The position numbers were made by a program, and so were the translations under genes. A stretch of 64,000 nucleotides of DNA from Spirosoma radiotolerans (GTDB taxonomy: Bacteria > Bacteroidota > Bacteroidia > Cytophagales > Spirosomataceae). The first letter of the stretch is position 1. Each line of letters starts with the position of its first letter. The stretch is taken from the NCBI RefSeq assembly GCF_000974425.1, contig NZ_CP010429.1, positions 6,092,501 to 6,156,500 on the forward strand, written 5' to 3'. The notes beneath the pieces were generated by a model. The model was not told where the DNA came from. It saw nothing but the letters and a program-made list of their open reading frames with translations, and did not search any database. Positions 17,609 through 25,724 of this stretch are shown here, piece after piece.

Positions 17609-20032
17609 ATGCTAACGAACTTCATTAAAATTGCCTGGCGGAATCTGATTCGCAACAAAGCCTTCTCAGCGATCAACATCATTGGGCTGGCGCTTGGCCT
17701 GGCAACCTGCATGCTCATTAGCCTGTTCGTGCTCGATGAACTGAGCTACGACCGATTCAATGAAAAAGCAGATCGTATTGTCAGGGTGTTCTTTCGAGGG
17801 TCTATGCAGGGCGGAAAGATGAACGAAGCCCATGTGATGCCACCCGTTGCCCAAACGCTTAAAGCAGATTACCCGGAAGTGCAGGAAGCAACACGCCTGC
17901 GCAAGGGTGGTTCACCCTTCATTACCTATGGCGATAAGACCTTCCGCGATGCCTCACTCGCCTATGTAGACTCCAACTTTTTCCAGATATTCACGTTCCC
18001 GCTTCTTCAGGGAGATGCCAAAACAGCCCTGGTACGCCCCAACACGGCGGTTATCACGCAGGAATTAGCCCATAAATATTTTGGTAATGCTGACCCGCTG
18101 GGCAAGGTTTTGACGATCAAAAGCTGGAATACAACATTTCAGGTGACGGGTGTAATTGACCGGATGCCAACGAATTCCCACATCCAGGCCGACTTCTTTG
18201 CCTCCATGGCGAGCTTTCCGGAAGCCAAGGCATCCTCCTGGATGACGTCCGAATTTTTTACCTATCTGGTCTTACCCAAAGGCTACGACTACAAACAACT
18301 CGAAGCCAAGCTGCCACAGGTGGTGGACAAATACATGGGGCCGCAAATCCAGCAGTCGTTTGGGATGAGCATGAGCCAGTTCCGGAAGAGGGGCAATGAT
18401 CTTGGTTTGTTCTTACAGCCCCTGACGGACATTCACCTGTATTCGAGTTTTGCCTACGACCTCTCCCCTCCCGGCAACATTCAGTACGTCTACATTTTCG
18501 GGGCTATTGCCCTGTTCATGCTGGTGATTGCCTGTATCAACTTCATGAACCTATCCACGGCCGGAGCGGCCAAACGTGCCAAAGAAGTAGGTATTCGGAA
18601 GGTGCTCGGTTCGGTCAGACAAAGCCTGACCAGCCAGTTTCTGATCGAATCCATGTTGCTCACAGGTATTGCGTTATTACTGGCCACTGGCATCGTGTAC
18701 GCGTCGCTGCCCACCTTCAACGAACTGGCCGGAAAAACGCTGACGATCAATTTCCTGGCGAATGCCTGGCTCTTACCGGGGCTGCTGCTTTTCGGGGTAT
18801 TGGTCAGTGTGCTGGCCGGGAGCTACCCTGCCTTTTTCCTCTCGTCATTTAAGCCGGTGGCCGTACTGAAAGGCGCCAAGTTTACCGGTGATAGCAAAAG
18901 TATCGGCTTGCGGAGCGGGCTGGTCGTAGTTCAGTTTTTCATCTCGATCACTCTGATTGTCAGCACCACGGTGGTCTACCGCCAGCTTAGCTATATTCAA
19001 AACAAAAAGCTGGGCTACAACAAAGACCAGGTACTAGTATTGCCGGAAACCTGGCTGTTAGGAAAGAAAGAAGACGTGTTCCGCAGTCAGATCATGCAGG
19101 ACCCCAGCGTACTGAATGTCAGCACATCGGGTTACCTGCCCGCTGGCCCCAGCAATAACAATAACTTCATGGTGTATCCCGAAGCGAATTCCACTCAATT
19201 GGTCAAAACGCTGCGGTATGATGTCGACTACAATTACATTCCAACCCTGGGTATGCAACTGGCCGCCGGACGAAATTTCTCTCAGGAATACGGTACTGAC
19301 TCAGCTAGTGTCATTCTGAATGAAACAGCCGCCAAAACGCTAGGTTGGGGCGACAAAGCCATCGGGCACACCCTAACCAACACGAATAACGAAGGAAACA
19401 AAGGCACGTATCGGGTCATTGGTGTAGTCAAGGATTTCCATTTTAGATCGCTGCACGAGCGCATTTCGCCCCTGGTCATGGTGCTGGGCAATGCTACTGG
19501 TACGGTCATTGTGAAAGTAAAAACCAAAGACCTGACGGGCCTATTGGCCAATCTGAAAAAACAATGGAGCCAACTGGCGCCAGAGGCTCCATTTACCTAC
19601 TCGTTTCTGGATGAACGCTTCAACGATACCTATCGGACGGAGCAAAAAATTGGGCAAATCCTGGGTTTGTTTGCGGGCCTGACCATTTTTGTCGCCTGCC
19701 TGGGCCTGTTCGGTCTGGCCACGTTCATGGCCGAGCAGCGCACCAAAGAAATTGGCGTACGGAAGGTCCTCGGTGCATCCGTCGCCAGTATCGTGGCCTT
19801 GCTCTCCAAAGATTTTCTGAAGCTGGTCGGGGTAGCGATCGTGCTCTCGGTACCCGTGGCCTGGTACGTCATGAATCGCTGGCTGCAGGATTTCGCCTAT
19901 AAAATAGAGCTATCCTGGTGGGTGTTCGCCCTGGCCGGCGTGCTCGCCGTTAGTATTGCCTTGCTGACCGTAAGCTTCCAGAGCGTAAAAGCCGCCCTGA
20001 TGAACCCGGTCAAAAGTTTGCGGAGTGAGTAA
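17609..20032 (+). CDS. FtsX/MacB-like ABC permease B'
   Basis: An 807-residue permease starting 'MLTNFIKIAWRNLIRNK'. The motifs are 'AKRAKEVGIRKVLGS' and 'EQRTKEIGVRKVLGAS'. It is closest to the gene at 4398, sharing the same length, a 'PLLQGDAKTAL'/'PLLEGDVKTAL' pair in core domain 1 and 'PTFNELAGK'/'PSFNELAGK' after helix 3. It has a private operator and promoter and is followed by a palindromic region and an opposite-strand pseudogene, so it is probably transcribed alone. Confidence 0.88.
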   Translation: MLTNFIKIAWRNLIRNKAFSAINIIGLALGLATCMLISLFVLDELSYDRFNEKADRIVRVFFRGSMQGGKMNEAHVMPPVAQTLKADYPEVQEATRLRKGGSPFITYGDKTFRDASLAYVDSNFFQIFTFPLLQGDAKTALVRPNTAVITQELAHKYFGNADPLGKVLTIKSWNTTFQVTGVIDRMPTNSHIQADFFASMASFPEAKASSWMTSEFFTYLVLPKGYDYKQLEAKLPQVVDKYMGPQIQQSFGMSMSQFRKRGNDLGLFLQPLTDIHLYSSFAYDLSPPGNIQYVYIFGAIALFMLVIACINFMNLSTAGAAKRAKEVGIRKVLGSVRQSLTSQFLIESMLLTGIALLLATGIVYASLPTFNELAGKTLTINFLANAWLLPGLLLFGVLVSVLAGSYPAFFLSSFKPVAVLKGAKFTGDSKSIGLRSGLVVVQFFISITLIVSTTVVYRQLSYIQNKKLGYNKDQVLVLPETWLLGKKEDVFRSQIMQDPSVLNVSTSGYLPAGPSNNNNFMVYPEANSTQLVKTLRYDVDYNYIPTLGMQLAAGRNFSQEYGTDSASVILNETAAKTLGWGDKAIGHTLTNTNNEGNKGTYRVIGVVKDFHFRSLHERISPLVMVLGNATGTVIVKVKTKDLTGLLANLKKQWSQLAPEAPFTYSFLDERFNDTYRTEQKIGQILGLFAGLTIFVACLGLFGLATFMAEQRTKEIGVRKVLGASVASIVALLSKDFLKLVGVAIVLSVPVAWYVMNRWLQDFAYKIELSWWVFALAGVLAVSIALLTVSFQSVKAALMNPVKSLRSE

Positions 20033-20044
20033 AGACACATATTT

Positions 20045-20115
20045 GCGTCTCCTGTGCGTCAGCAACACCATCCGGTCAGGAGACGCGATGGCGCAAGGCT
20101 CTGGCCTTGTGCCAT
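20045..20115. repeat. Double palindrome after permease B'
   Basis: GCGTCTCCTG (20045-20054) pairs with CAGGAGACGC (20077-20086). Immediately after comes ATGGCGCAAGGC-tctg-GCCTTGTGCCAT (20088-20115, one mismatch). The first shares the GAGACGC core of the composite elements. The second belongs to a palindrome type also found at 34046 and 43220. It may act as a terminator between convergent transcripts. Confidence 0.6.
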
Positions 20116-20132
20116 CTGTATAAATAATAAAA

Positions 20133-20635
20133 TCAATCCAATGTTCGAATGACGCGGCAGGGATTTCCAGCCGCAAATACAGTAGCGGGAATGTCTTTCG
20201 TAACCACGCTATCGGCTCCGATTGCTGTATTGTCGCCGATGGTAATAGGAGCGGCTAACTCCGGCCCCTTGATGCGCTCAGCCGCAATGACAGGATGGTA
20301 GGCTGCGTATAACTGAACATTGGGCGCACATTGAAAATTAATACCGATTGTGATCCGGGCGCAATCCAGAAAGATGCAGTTGAAGTTCAGAAATCCGTTT
20401 GCGCCGATACTACTATTTGACCCATAATCGCAATAAAACGGCGGCTGAATATTCAGGTTAGCACCCATGCCGCCCAACAATTGGCCCAGAATGGCTTGCC
20501 GCTCCGGCTCGGCATCGTAAGGCGTCCGATTAAACTCAGAGAACAACATCCGGGCCTTGGTTCGCATGCGAAGTAAGGTGCATCACTGGCGTCGTATAAT
20601 TCGCCGGCCAGCATCTTTTCCAACTCTGTTTTCAT
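20133..20635 (-). pseudogene. maa: Maltose/sugar O-acetyltransferase remnant
   Basis: A left-handed beta-helix acetyltransferase of the Maa/NodL/LacA type, broken twice. Codons 1-19 ('MKTELEKMLAGELYDASDA', from 20635) are in one frame. The rest ('LLRMRTKARMLFSEFN...' to 'NPCRVIRTLD') is in another, so one base is missing near 20579. Against the usual family sequence the C-terminal coil is also short by about 18 residues: 'PITIGD' runs straight into 'NTAIGADSVVTKD', as if recombination between two similar hexapeptide repeats had removed one coil turn. The active-site His ('AAYHP') is still present. Intact relatives acetylate sugars with acetyl-CoA. A sequencing error could explain the frameshift but not the coil deletion. 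Confidence 0.75.
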
Positions 20636-20743
20636 ATCGTTCGCGGTTCAGCCCGTAAACAGTAAAAGCCAAACGACATCAACTTGTTCGACTTTCGCCC
20701 GAAAGCAGCTACGTTGACAACCCTATCTGCAGACAAACAAAGT

Positions 20744-20781
20744 TGTCCGCAACTGTACAAAAACTTGTCCACATTCGGACA
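20744..20781 (+). promoter_or_regulatory. Tandem dyad operator 3 (putative UAS)
   Basis: GTCCG-N4-TGTAC, then GTCCA-N4-CGGAC 22 bp later, one base more than at the other sites. The first 15 bases equal those of operator 1. It starts 89 bp before the promoter element at 20833. It lies between the acetyltransferase pseudogene and permease C'. Confidence 0.7.
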
Positions 20782-20832
20782 TCGCGGATCATTCAGAATA
20801 TTAACCACCTAATAGTCAGCAATTTATTATTG

Positions 20833-20847
20833 TGGTACAACTTTTGG
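20833..20847 (+). promoter_or_regulatory. Sigma-54-type promoter 3
   Basis: TGGTACA-ACTT-TTGG. The predicted start of transcription is near 20859, 31 bases before ATG 20890. It would drive the three tightly packed permeases 20890-28142. Confidence 0.62.
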
Positions 20848-20889
20848 CATACTATGCGTATTCTTAACTGTCTTAAACCCTAATCGCCC

Positions 20890-23280
20890 ATGTTTCGCAG
20901 TTACCTCAAGATTGCTTTCCGAAATCTCTGGAAAAACCGGCTGTTCAGCACGTTGAACGTTGTCGGCATGGGCGTGGGTATAGCCGCCGTAGGGTTGATG
21001 GTTTTGTATGTGTGGCATGAACTGAGCTACGACCGATTCAATGCCAATGCCGACCGGATTTTCCGGGTCGTGCAGTATGCACAATGGGCGGGCGGCAACC
21101 TGCAACTAGCCCCTACATCGGCCCCGTTCGCGGGTGCGTTGAAAAATGATTACCCCGCAATAGAAAAGACCGTTCGGCTCTATCCCGAAGGCGGTGGACT
21201 GATTACCTACCGGGACAAAAAAATCGAAACCAACGATGTTATGTTCGCCGATCAATCGGTGTTCGATGTCTTTACGTTTCCTTTTCTCTACGGCAATCCG
21301 GCTACGGCGCTGGCTCAGCCCGAACGTATTGTAATCACTAAAACCCTCGCCGAGAAGTTGTTTGGCGATGCGTCCAAAGCTGTCGGGCAACCGATCGAAT
21401 TCAGCAATCACTTTGCCAATATCGTAACTGGAGTTATTGCCGATGTACCGACGAATTCACACCTGCAATTCAGCGCCCTGCGGTCGATGCCAACCAACTA
21501 CACCAACGGCTGGCAGAATTTCGAGTTGTACACCTACGTATTACTCAATAAAGCCGCCGATGTCAAAGGCCTGGAAGCCAAGTTAGCTGGCTTCTTCCCC
21601 AAATACCTGAAGAAGGAAATGGGCGATGGCGTGACCTACCGGATGGAACTCCAGCCATTGCCCTCCATTCACCTCCACTCGCATCTAGACTACGAAGCCA
21701 GCGCCAATGGCAATAGCCAAACCGTTTACATTTTTGCGCTGGTAGCCGCCCTTATTTTGCTCCTGGCGGGTATTAACTACGTGAATCTGTACACCGTCCG
21801 GTCGATAGGTCGACTGCGTGAAGTGGGCGTTCGGAAAGCGATTGGCTCGCAACGGAGCCAACTTGTAGGGCAGTTCATCACCGAGTCGGTGCTGATGGCG
21901 CTGCTGGCCAGCCTCGTTGGCATCGTATTTGCCAACATGGCCTTACCGCTGTTCAATGAGTTGGCCGATAAGTCATTGTCACTGACACTCTACGGCCCGT
22001 GGCTGATGCTGGGTGTTGTGGCGCTGTTTGCCTTATTGTTAGGGGTGGGGAGCGGAATTTATCCGGCTTTAGTTTTATCCGGATTCCGAACGGTAGTGGC
22101 GCTGAAAGGGCAAACGAGCAGCAAGATTGGCGGCATTGGCTTTAGGAAGGCGCTGGTGGTCTTTCAATTTGTAGCGGCTGTGGGTTTGATTGCCTGTTCG
22201 TGGGTCATCTACCAGCAAATGGGCTACGTGCTTCACAAAGACCTAGGGTTCAACAAAGATCAGGTGCTTACCTTCCACCTGGAAAGCGAAGCCGCCCGCA
22301 AACAGATTCAATCGCTGAAAGAAGAATTACGAAAAAGCCCGCTCATCGAAGCGGTATCAGGGGCAAGCAACCCCATTGGCAATAACAACATCGGTATGAA
22401 AGGGATGATCTTCGAGCAAAACGGGGTTATGCCTACCGGTACGCAGGCCGTCCAGAAATTTGCTGTCGATGCAGACTACCTGAACACCTTACAAATTAAG
22501 CTGAAGCAGGGTCGTAATTTCTCGGAATCGTTTCCCGGCGATGCCATGGGAGCGGTTCTGGTCAATGAAGCACTGGTAAAAAAAATGGGCTGGACATCTC
22601 CTATTGGCAAACGCGTCAAATCTTATCTTGATAAAGATAAGTTGTTTGAAGCGCAGGTTATTGGTGTGGTTGGGGACTTTCATACGTATTCTCTCCAGCA
22701 CAAAATAGAACCCCTGGTGTTAGACATGCCCGCCCCGTTTGAAAAGGACAATCTCTACATCCGCATCCGGCCCGGTGAAGCCAAAGAAGCCCTGGCCTAC
22801 ATCCAAACGGTTTACCAGCAGTTCGACCCGTCGGCCAGCCCCAGTTTCCACTTTCTGGATGAGAACTTCTCCCAACAGTACAAAGCCGAGCAAAAGCAGG
22901 GACAATTGTTGCTTTCGTTTACAATCCTGGCGGTCCTGATTGCCTGTCTGGGCTTGTTCGGACTAGCCGCCCTGGCTGCCGAAGCGCGCACCAAAGAAAT
23001 TGGCATCCGCAAAGTGTTAGGAGCCTCCGTGATCAGCATCGTGTCCCTACTCTCCAAAGATTTCCTGAAGCTGGTCATTATCGCGATTGTCATTTCCACA
23101 CCAATAGCGTGGTACGCCATGAGTCAATGGTTGCAGAGTTTTGCTTACAAAGTGGACCTTGCCTGGTGGGTGTTTGCGCTGGCGGGCTTACTGGCGGTAG
23201 GCGTTGCCCTGCTCACAGTAGGGTTCCAAAGCGTGAAAGCTGCGTTGACAAATCCCATAGAGAGTTTAAAATCAGAATAA
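20890..23280 (+). CDS. FtsX/MacB-like ABC permease C'
   Basis: A 796-residue permease starting 'MFRSYLKIAFRNLWKNR'. The second motif 'EARTKEIGIRKVLGAS' and the tail 'KAALTNPIESLKSE' both differ from the common form. The first motif is 'GRLREVGVRKAIGS'. It most resembles the gene at 6834 in core domain 2 ('LQIKLKQGRNFS', 'GAVLVNEA', 'IEPLVL'), and both proteins are 796 residues long, but the match in the first half is weaker. First gene of a three-gene run, with only 4 bp before the next gene. Confidence 0.87.
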   Translation: MFRSYLKIAFRNLWKNRLFSTLNVVGMGVGIAAVGLMVLYVWHELSYDRFNANADRIFRVVQYAQWAGGNLQLAPTSAPFAGALKNDYPAIEKTVRLYPEGGGLITYRDKKIETNDVMFADQSVFDVFTFPFLYGNPATALAQPERIVITKTLAEKLFGDASKAVGQPIEFSNHFANIVTGVIADVPTNSHLQFSALRSMPTNYTNGWQNFELYTYVLLNKAADVKGLEAKLAGFFPKYLKKEMGDGVTYRMELQPLPSIHLHSHLDYEASANGNSQTVYIFALVAALILLLAGINYVNLYTVRSIGRLREVGVRKAIGSQRSQLVGQFITESVLMALLASLVGIVFANMALPLFNELADKSLSLTLYGPWLMLGVVALFALLLGVGSGIYPALVLSGFRTVVALKGQTSSKIGGIGFRKALVVFQFVAAVGLIACSWVIYQQMGYVLHKDLGFNKDQVLTFHLESEAARKQIQSLKEELRKSPLIEAVSGASNPIGNNNIGMKGMIFEQNGVMPTGTQAVQKFAVDADYLNTLQIKLKQGRNFSESFPGDAMGAVLVNEALVKKMGWTSPIGKRVKSYLDKDKLFEAQVIGVVGDFHTYSLQHKIEPLVLDMPAPFEKDNLYIRIRPGEAKEALAYIQTVYQQFDPSASPSFHFLDENFSQQYKAEQKQGQLLLSFTILAVLIACLGLFGLAALAAEARTKEIGIRKVLGASVISIVSLLSKDFLKLVIIAIVISTPIAWYAMSQWLQSFAYKVDLAWWVFALAGLLAVGVALLTVGFQSVKAALTNPIESLKSE

Positions 23281-23284
23281 GGCT

Positions 23285-25711
23285 ATGCTGAAAAGCTATT
23301 TTACCACTGCCCTCCGCGCCCTGAAGCGTAATTGGAATTATACGGTAATCAATGTTGTCGGGCTTACCTTCGGGCTGGCTTGCTGCCTGCTATTATTCCT
23401 GGCTATTCGGTATGAACTCAGCTACGACCGGCACCACGCCAACGCCGACCACACCTACCGAATAATCACCTATTATCGTGACTCGGAGGGCGATGACCGT
23501 AATACGGGGGTTACACTCCCGGCTTTAGCCGCTCTTCGCAACGAGTTCCCCCAGCTGAAACATCAGCTAACGATGGTCTATGAGCTATATGGCGGCTTAG
23601 TGAAACTAGGCGACAAGACATCCAGTAAGTTTCTCGAAGACGGAGGTGTTATGGCTTTTGTGGAGCCTGAATATTTCAAATTGTTCGATTACCAATGGAA
23701 AGAAGGCAATCCACAAACGGCGGTTAAAAACCCAAACACGGTGGTGCTGTCGGAGCGAATGGCCCGTAAATATTTTGGCAACGCTGACCCGCTGGGCAAG
23801 TCCATTCGGGTTGAAAACAAGATGGATTTCGTTGTGACCGGTGTGGTCCAAAATCCACCGGTCACCAGTAGTGTACCGTTTGAGGTGCTGCTTTCCTTTG
23901 CGTCGTTAAAGCAATTTGGAACCAACGGCGGCTGGGACGATTGGAAATCTACCTACAGTGGTGCTCAGCTATATTTGACCCTGCCGCCAACCCTGACATC
24001 CGTTCAGATGGAGCGAGCGTTGGTGCCGTTCGTCAATAAATACATGCGCCCGGAGGATGCCAAGCATTTGCAGTACGAATTACAACCGCTAACCAACATT
24101 CATTTCGACACGCGCACAGGCAACTCGGCTAACCGAACGGTTAGCAAACGAATGGTGTGGGCAATGGCGCTGATTGGCTTGTTCATCTTGATTACAGCCT
24201 GCGTCAACTTCATCAATCTGGCCACGGCGCAGGCCATTCGGCGGGCCAAAGAAGTGGGCGTTCGGAAAGTACTGGGCAGTACACGGGCACAGTTAGTGCG
24301 GCAGTTTCTGGGCGAAACGGGATTATTAATGGGTTTAGCCGTTGGGCTGGCCTTTATTGTAGCCTACCTGTCATTGCCTTATGTGGCTGAATTGCTCGAC
24401 ATTAAAGCCGCTGCCCTTGTTTTAGTCAACCCATCGGTTGTCGGCTTTGTTGTATTGCTGGCAAGCCTGACAACGATATTGGCCGGTTTTTATCCGGCCC
24501 TGGTGTTGTCAGGTTATCAACCGGTGATGGCCCTTCGCGGAAAAATCCGTATGATCGGCAACAGCCAGTTAACGCTTCGGCGGGGCTTAATTGTGTTTCA
24601 GTTTGCGATCTCACAAATACTGATTATTGGTACGATCATCGCCTATAGCCAAATGACCTACGTTCGCACTGCCGATCTGGGTTATAATAAAGATGCTGTA
24701 CTGACAGTGCAAATTCCCGAACGCAAACCAGGGCAATTGGAAACCCTGAAGGCTAAATTAGCTGGCCTACCTACCATAAAATCCTTGAGCTATGGCATCT
24801 CGATCCCATCGTCGGATGGCAACTGGTGGGCAAGTTTTACCTACAACAATGCTGTTAAAGAGGCTGATTTTGGTGTCGTTATGCGCTTCGCCGATACAGC
24901 CTATTTCAATACGTATGGCCTGAAACTGATTGCCGGGCGGCTGTATCGGCAGGCAGATACAACGCTGGAAGTGGTAGTGAATGAATCATTAGTGAAAAAA
25001 TTAGGCATTCGGCAGCCGCAGCAGATTATCGGGAAATACCTGGCCGTGGACGCAGGCGGTAATGTCAATAAGCAAATCGTGGGTGTTGTCAAAGATTTCA
25101 ACACCTTCTCGCTCCATCAGCAAACAAATCCAAGTGTATTGACTTCCCGCCGGGATGCATATCACGTGCTTGGCATCAAGCTATCAACCCAGCAGGGTGG
25201 TACCGAAGCCATACGCCAACTCATCAGCGAGGTCGAACGGCACTGGAATGCCACGTTCCCTGATTTTGTGTTCAAGTACGAGTTTCTGGACCAGACGCTG
25301 TCCAACTTTTATAAGAGCGAAGAGCGGATGTACTCCCTGTTCCGCTTACTGGCGGGCATTGCTATCTTCATTGGTTGTCTGGGTCTCTATGGCGTCGTGG
25401 CGTTCATGGCCGAATCGCGCACGAAAGAGGTGGGCATCCGCAAAGTACTGGGTGCATCGACCTCGCATATTTTCAGCCTTTTCTCTATTGATTTTGTCAA
25501 GCTTGTGTTGGTTGCATTGCTCATCGCATCGCCGGTAGCCTGGTATTTCATGAGCAAATGGCTGGCCGATTTCCCATATAAAATCGACATCGAATGGTGG
25601 ATGTTTATGCTGGCGGGTTTACTGGCAGTAGGCATTGCCTTGGTAACGGTGAGCTTCCAGAGTATAAAAGCCGCCCTGATGAATCCAGTCCAATCATTAC
25701 GGTCCGAATAA
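23285..25711 (+). CDS. FtsX/MacB-like ABC permease E'
   Basis: An 808-residue permease starting 'MLKSYFTTALRALKRNW'. It is a close paralogue of the 11869 gene throughout, with the same 'IRRAKEVGVRKVLGS' motif, the same 'GCLGLYGVVAFMAE' helix 6 and the same 'KKPGQLESLK'-type segment (here 'RKPGQLETLK') after helix 5. The second motif is 'ESRTKEVGIRKVLGAS'. It is separated from permease C' by 4 bp and from D' by 13 bp, so all three should be cotranscribed. Confidence 0.88.
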   Translation: MLKSYFTTALRALKRNWNYTVINVVGLTFGLACCLLLFLAIRYELSYDRHHANADHTYRIITYYRDSEGDDRNTGVTLPALAALRNEFPQLKHQLTMVYELYGGLVKLGDKTSSKFLEDGGVMAFVEPEYFKLFDYQWKEGNPQTAVKNPNTVVLSERMARKYFGNADPLGKSIRVENKMDFVVTGVVQNPPVTSSVPFEVLLSFASLKQFGTNGGWDDWKSTYSGAQLYLTLPPTLTSVQMERALVPFVNKYMRPEDAKHLQYELQPLTNIHFDTRTGNSANRTVSKRMVWAMALIGLFILITACVNFINLATAQAIRRAKEVGVRKVLGSTRAQLVRQFLGETGLLMGLAVGLAFIVAYLSLPYVAELLDIKAAALVLVNPSVVGFVVLLASLTTILAGFYPALVLSGYQPVMALRGKIRMIGNSQLTLRRGLIVFQFAISQILIIGTIIAYSQMTYVRTADLGYNKDAVLTVQIPERKPGQLETLKAKLAGLPTIKSLSYGISIPSSDGNWWASFTYNNAVKEADFGVVMRFADTAYFNTYGLKLIAGRLYRQADTTLEVVVNESLVKKLGIRQPQQIIGKYLAVDAGGNVNKQIVGVVKDFNTFSLHQQTNPSVLTSRRDAYHVLGIKLSTQQGGTEAIRQLISEVERHWNATFPDFVFKYEFLDQTLSNFYKSEERMYSLFRLLAGIAIFIGCLGLYGVVAFMAESRTKEVGIRKVLGASTSHIFSLFSIDFVKLVLVALLIASPVAWYFMSKWLADFPYKIDIEWWMFMLAGLLAVGIALVTVSFQSIKAALMNPVQSLRSE

Positions 25712-25724
25712 TCCCAGCAATATT

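Noticed and set aside
20453..20635. Separate 60-residue gene on the minus strand
   Set aside because: Its first 19 codons are the start of the acetyltransferase; the remainder is the out-of-frame part after the missing base.
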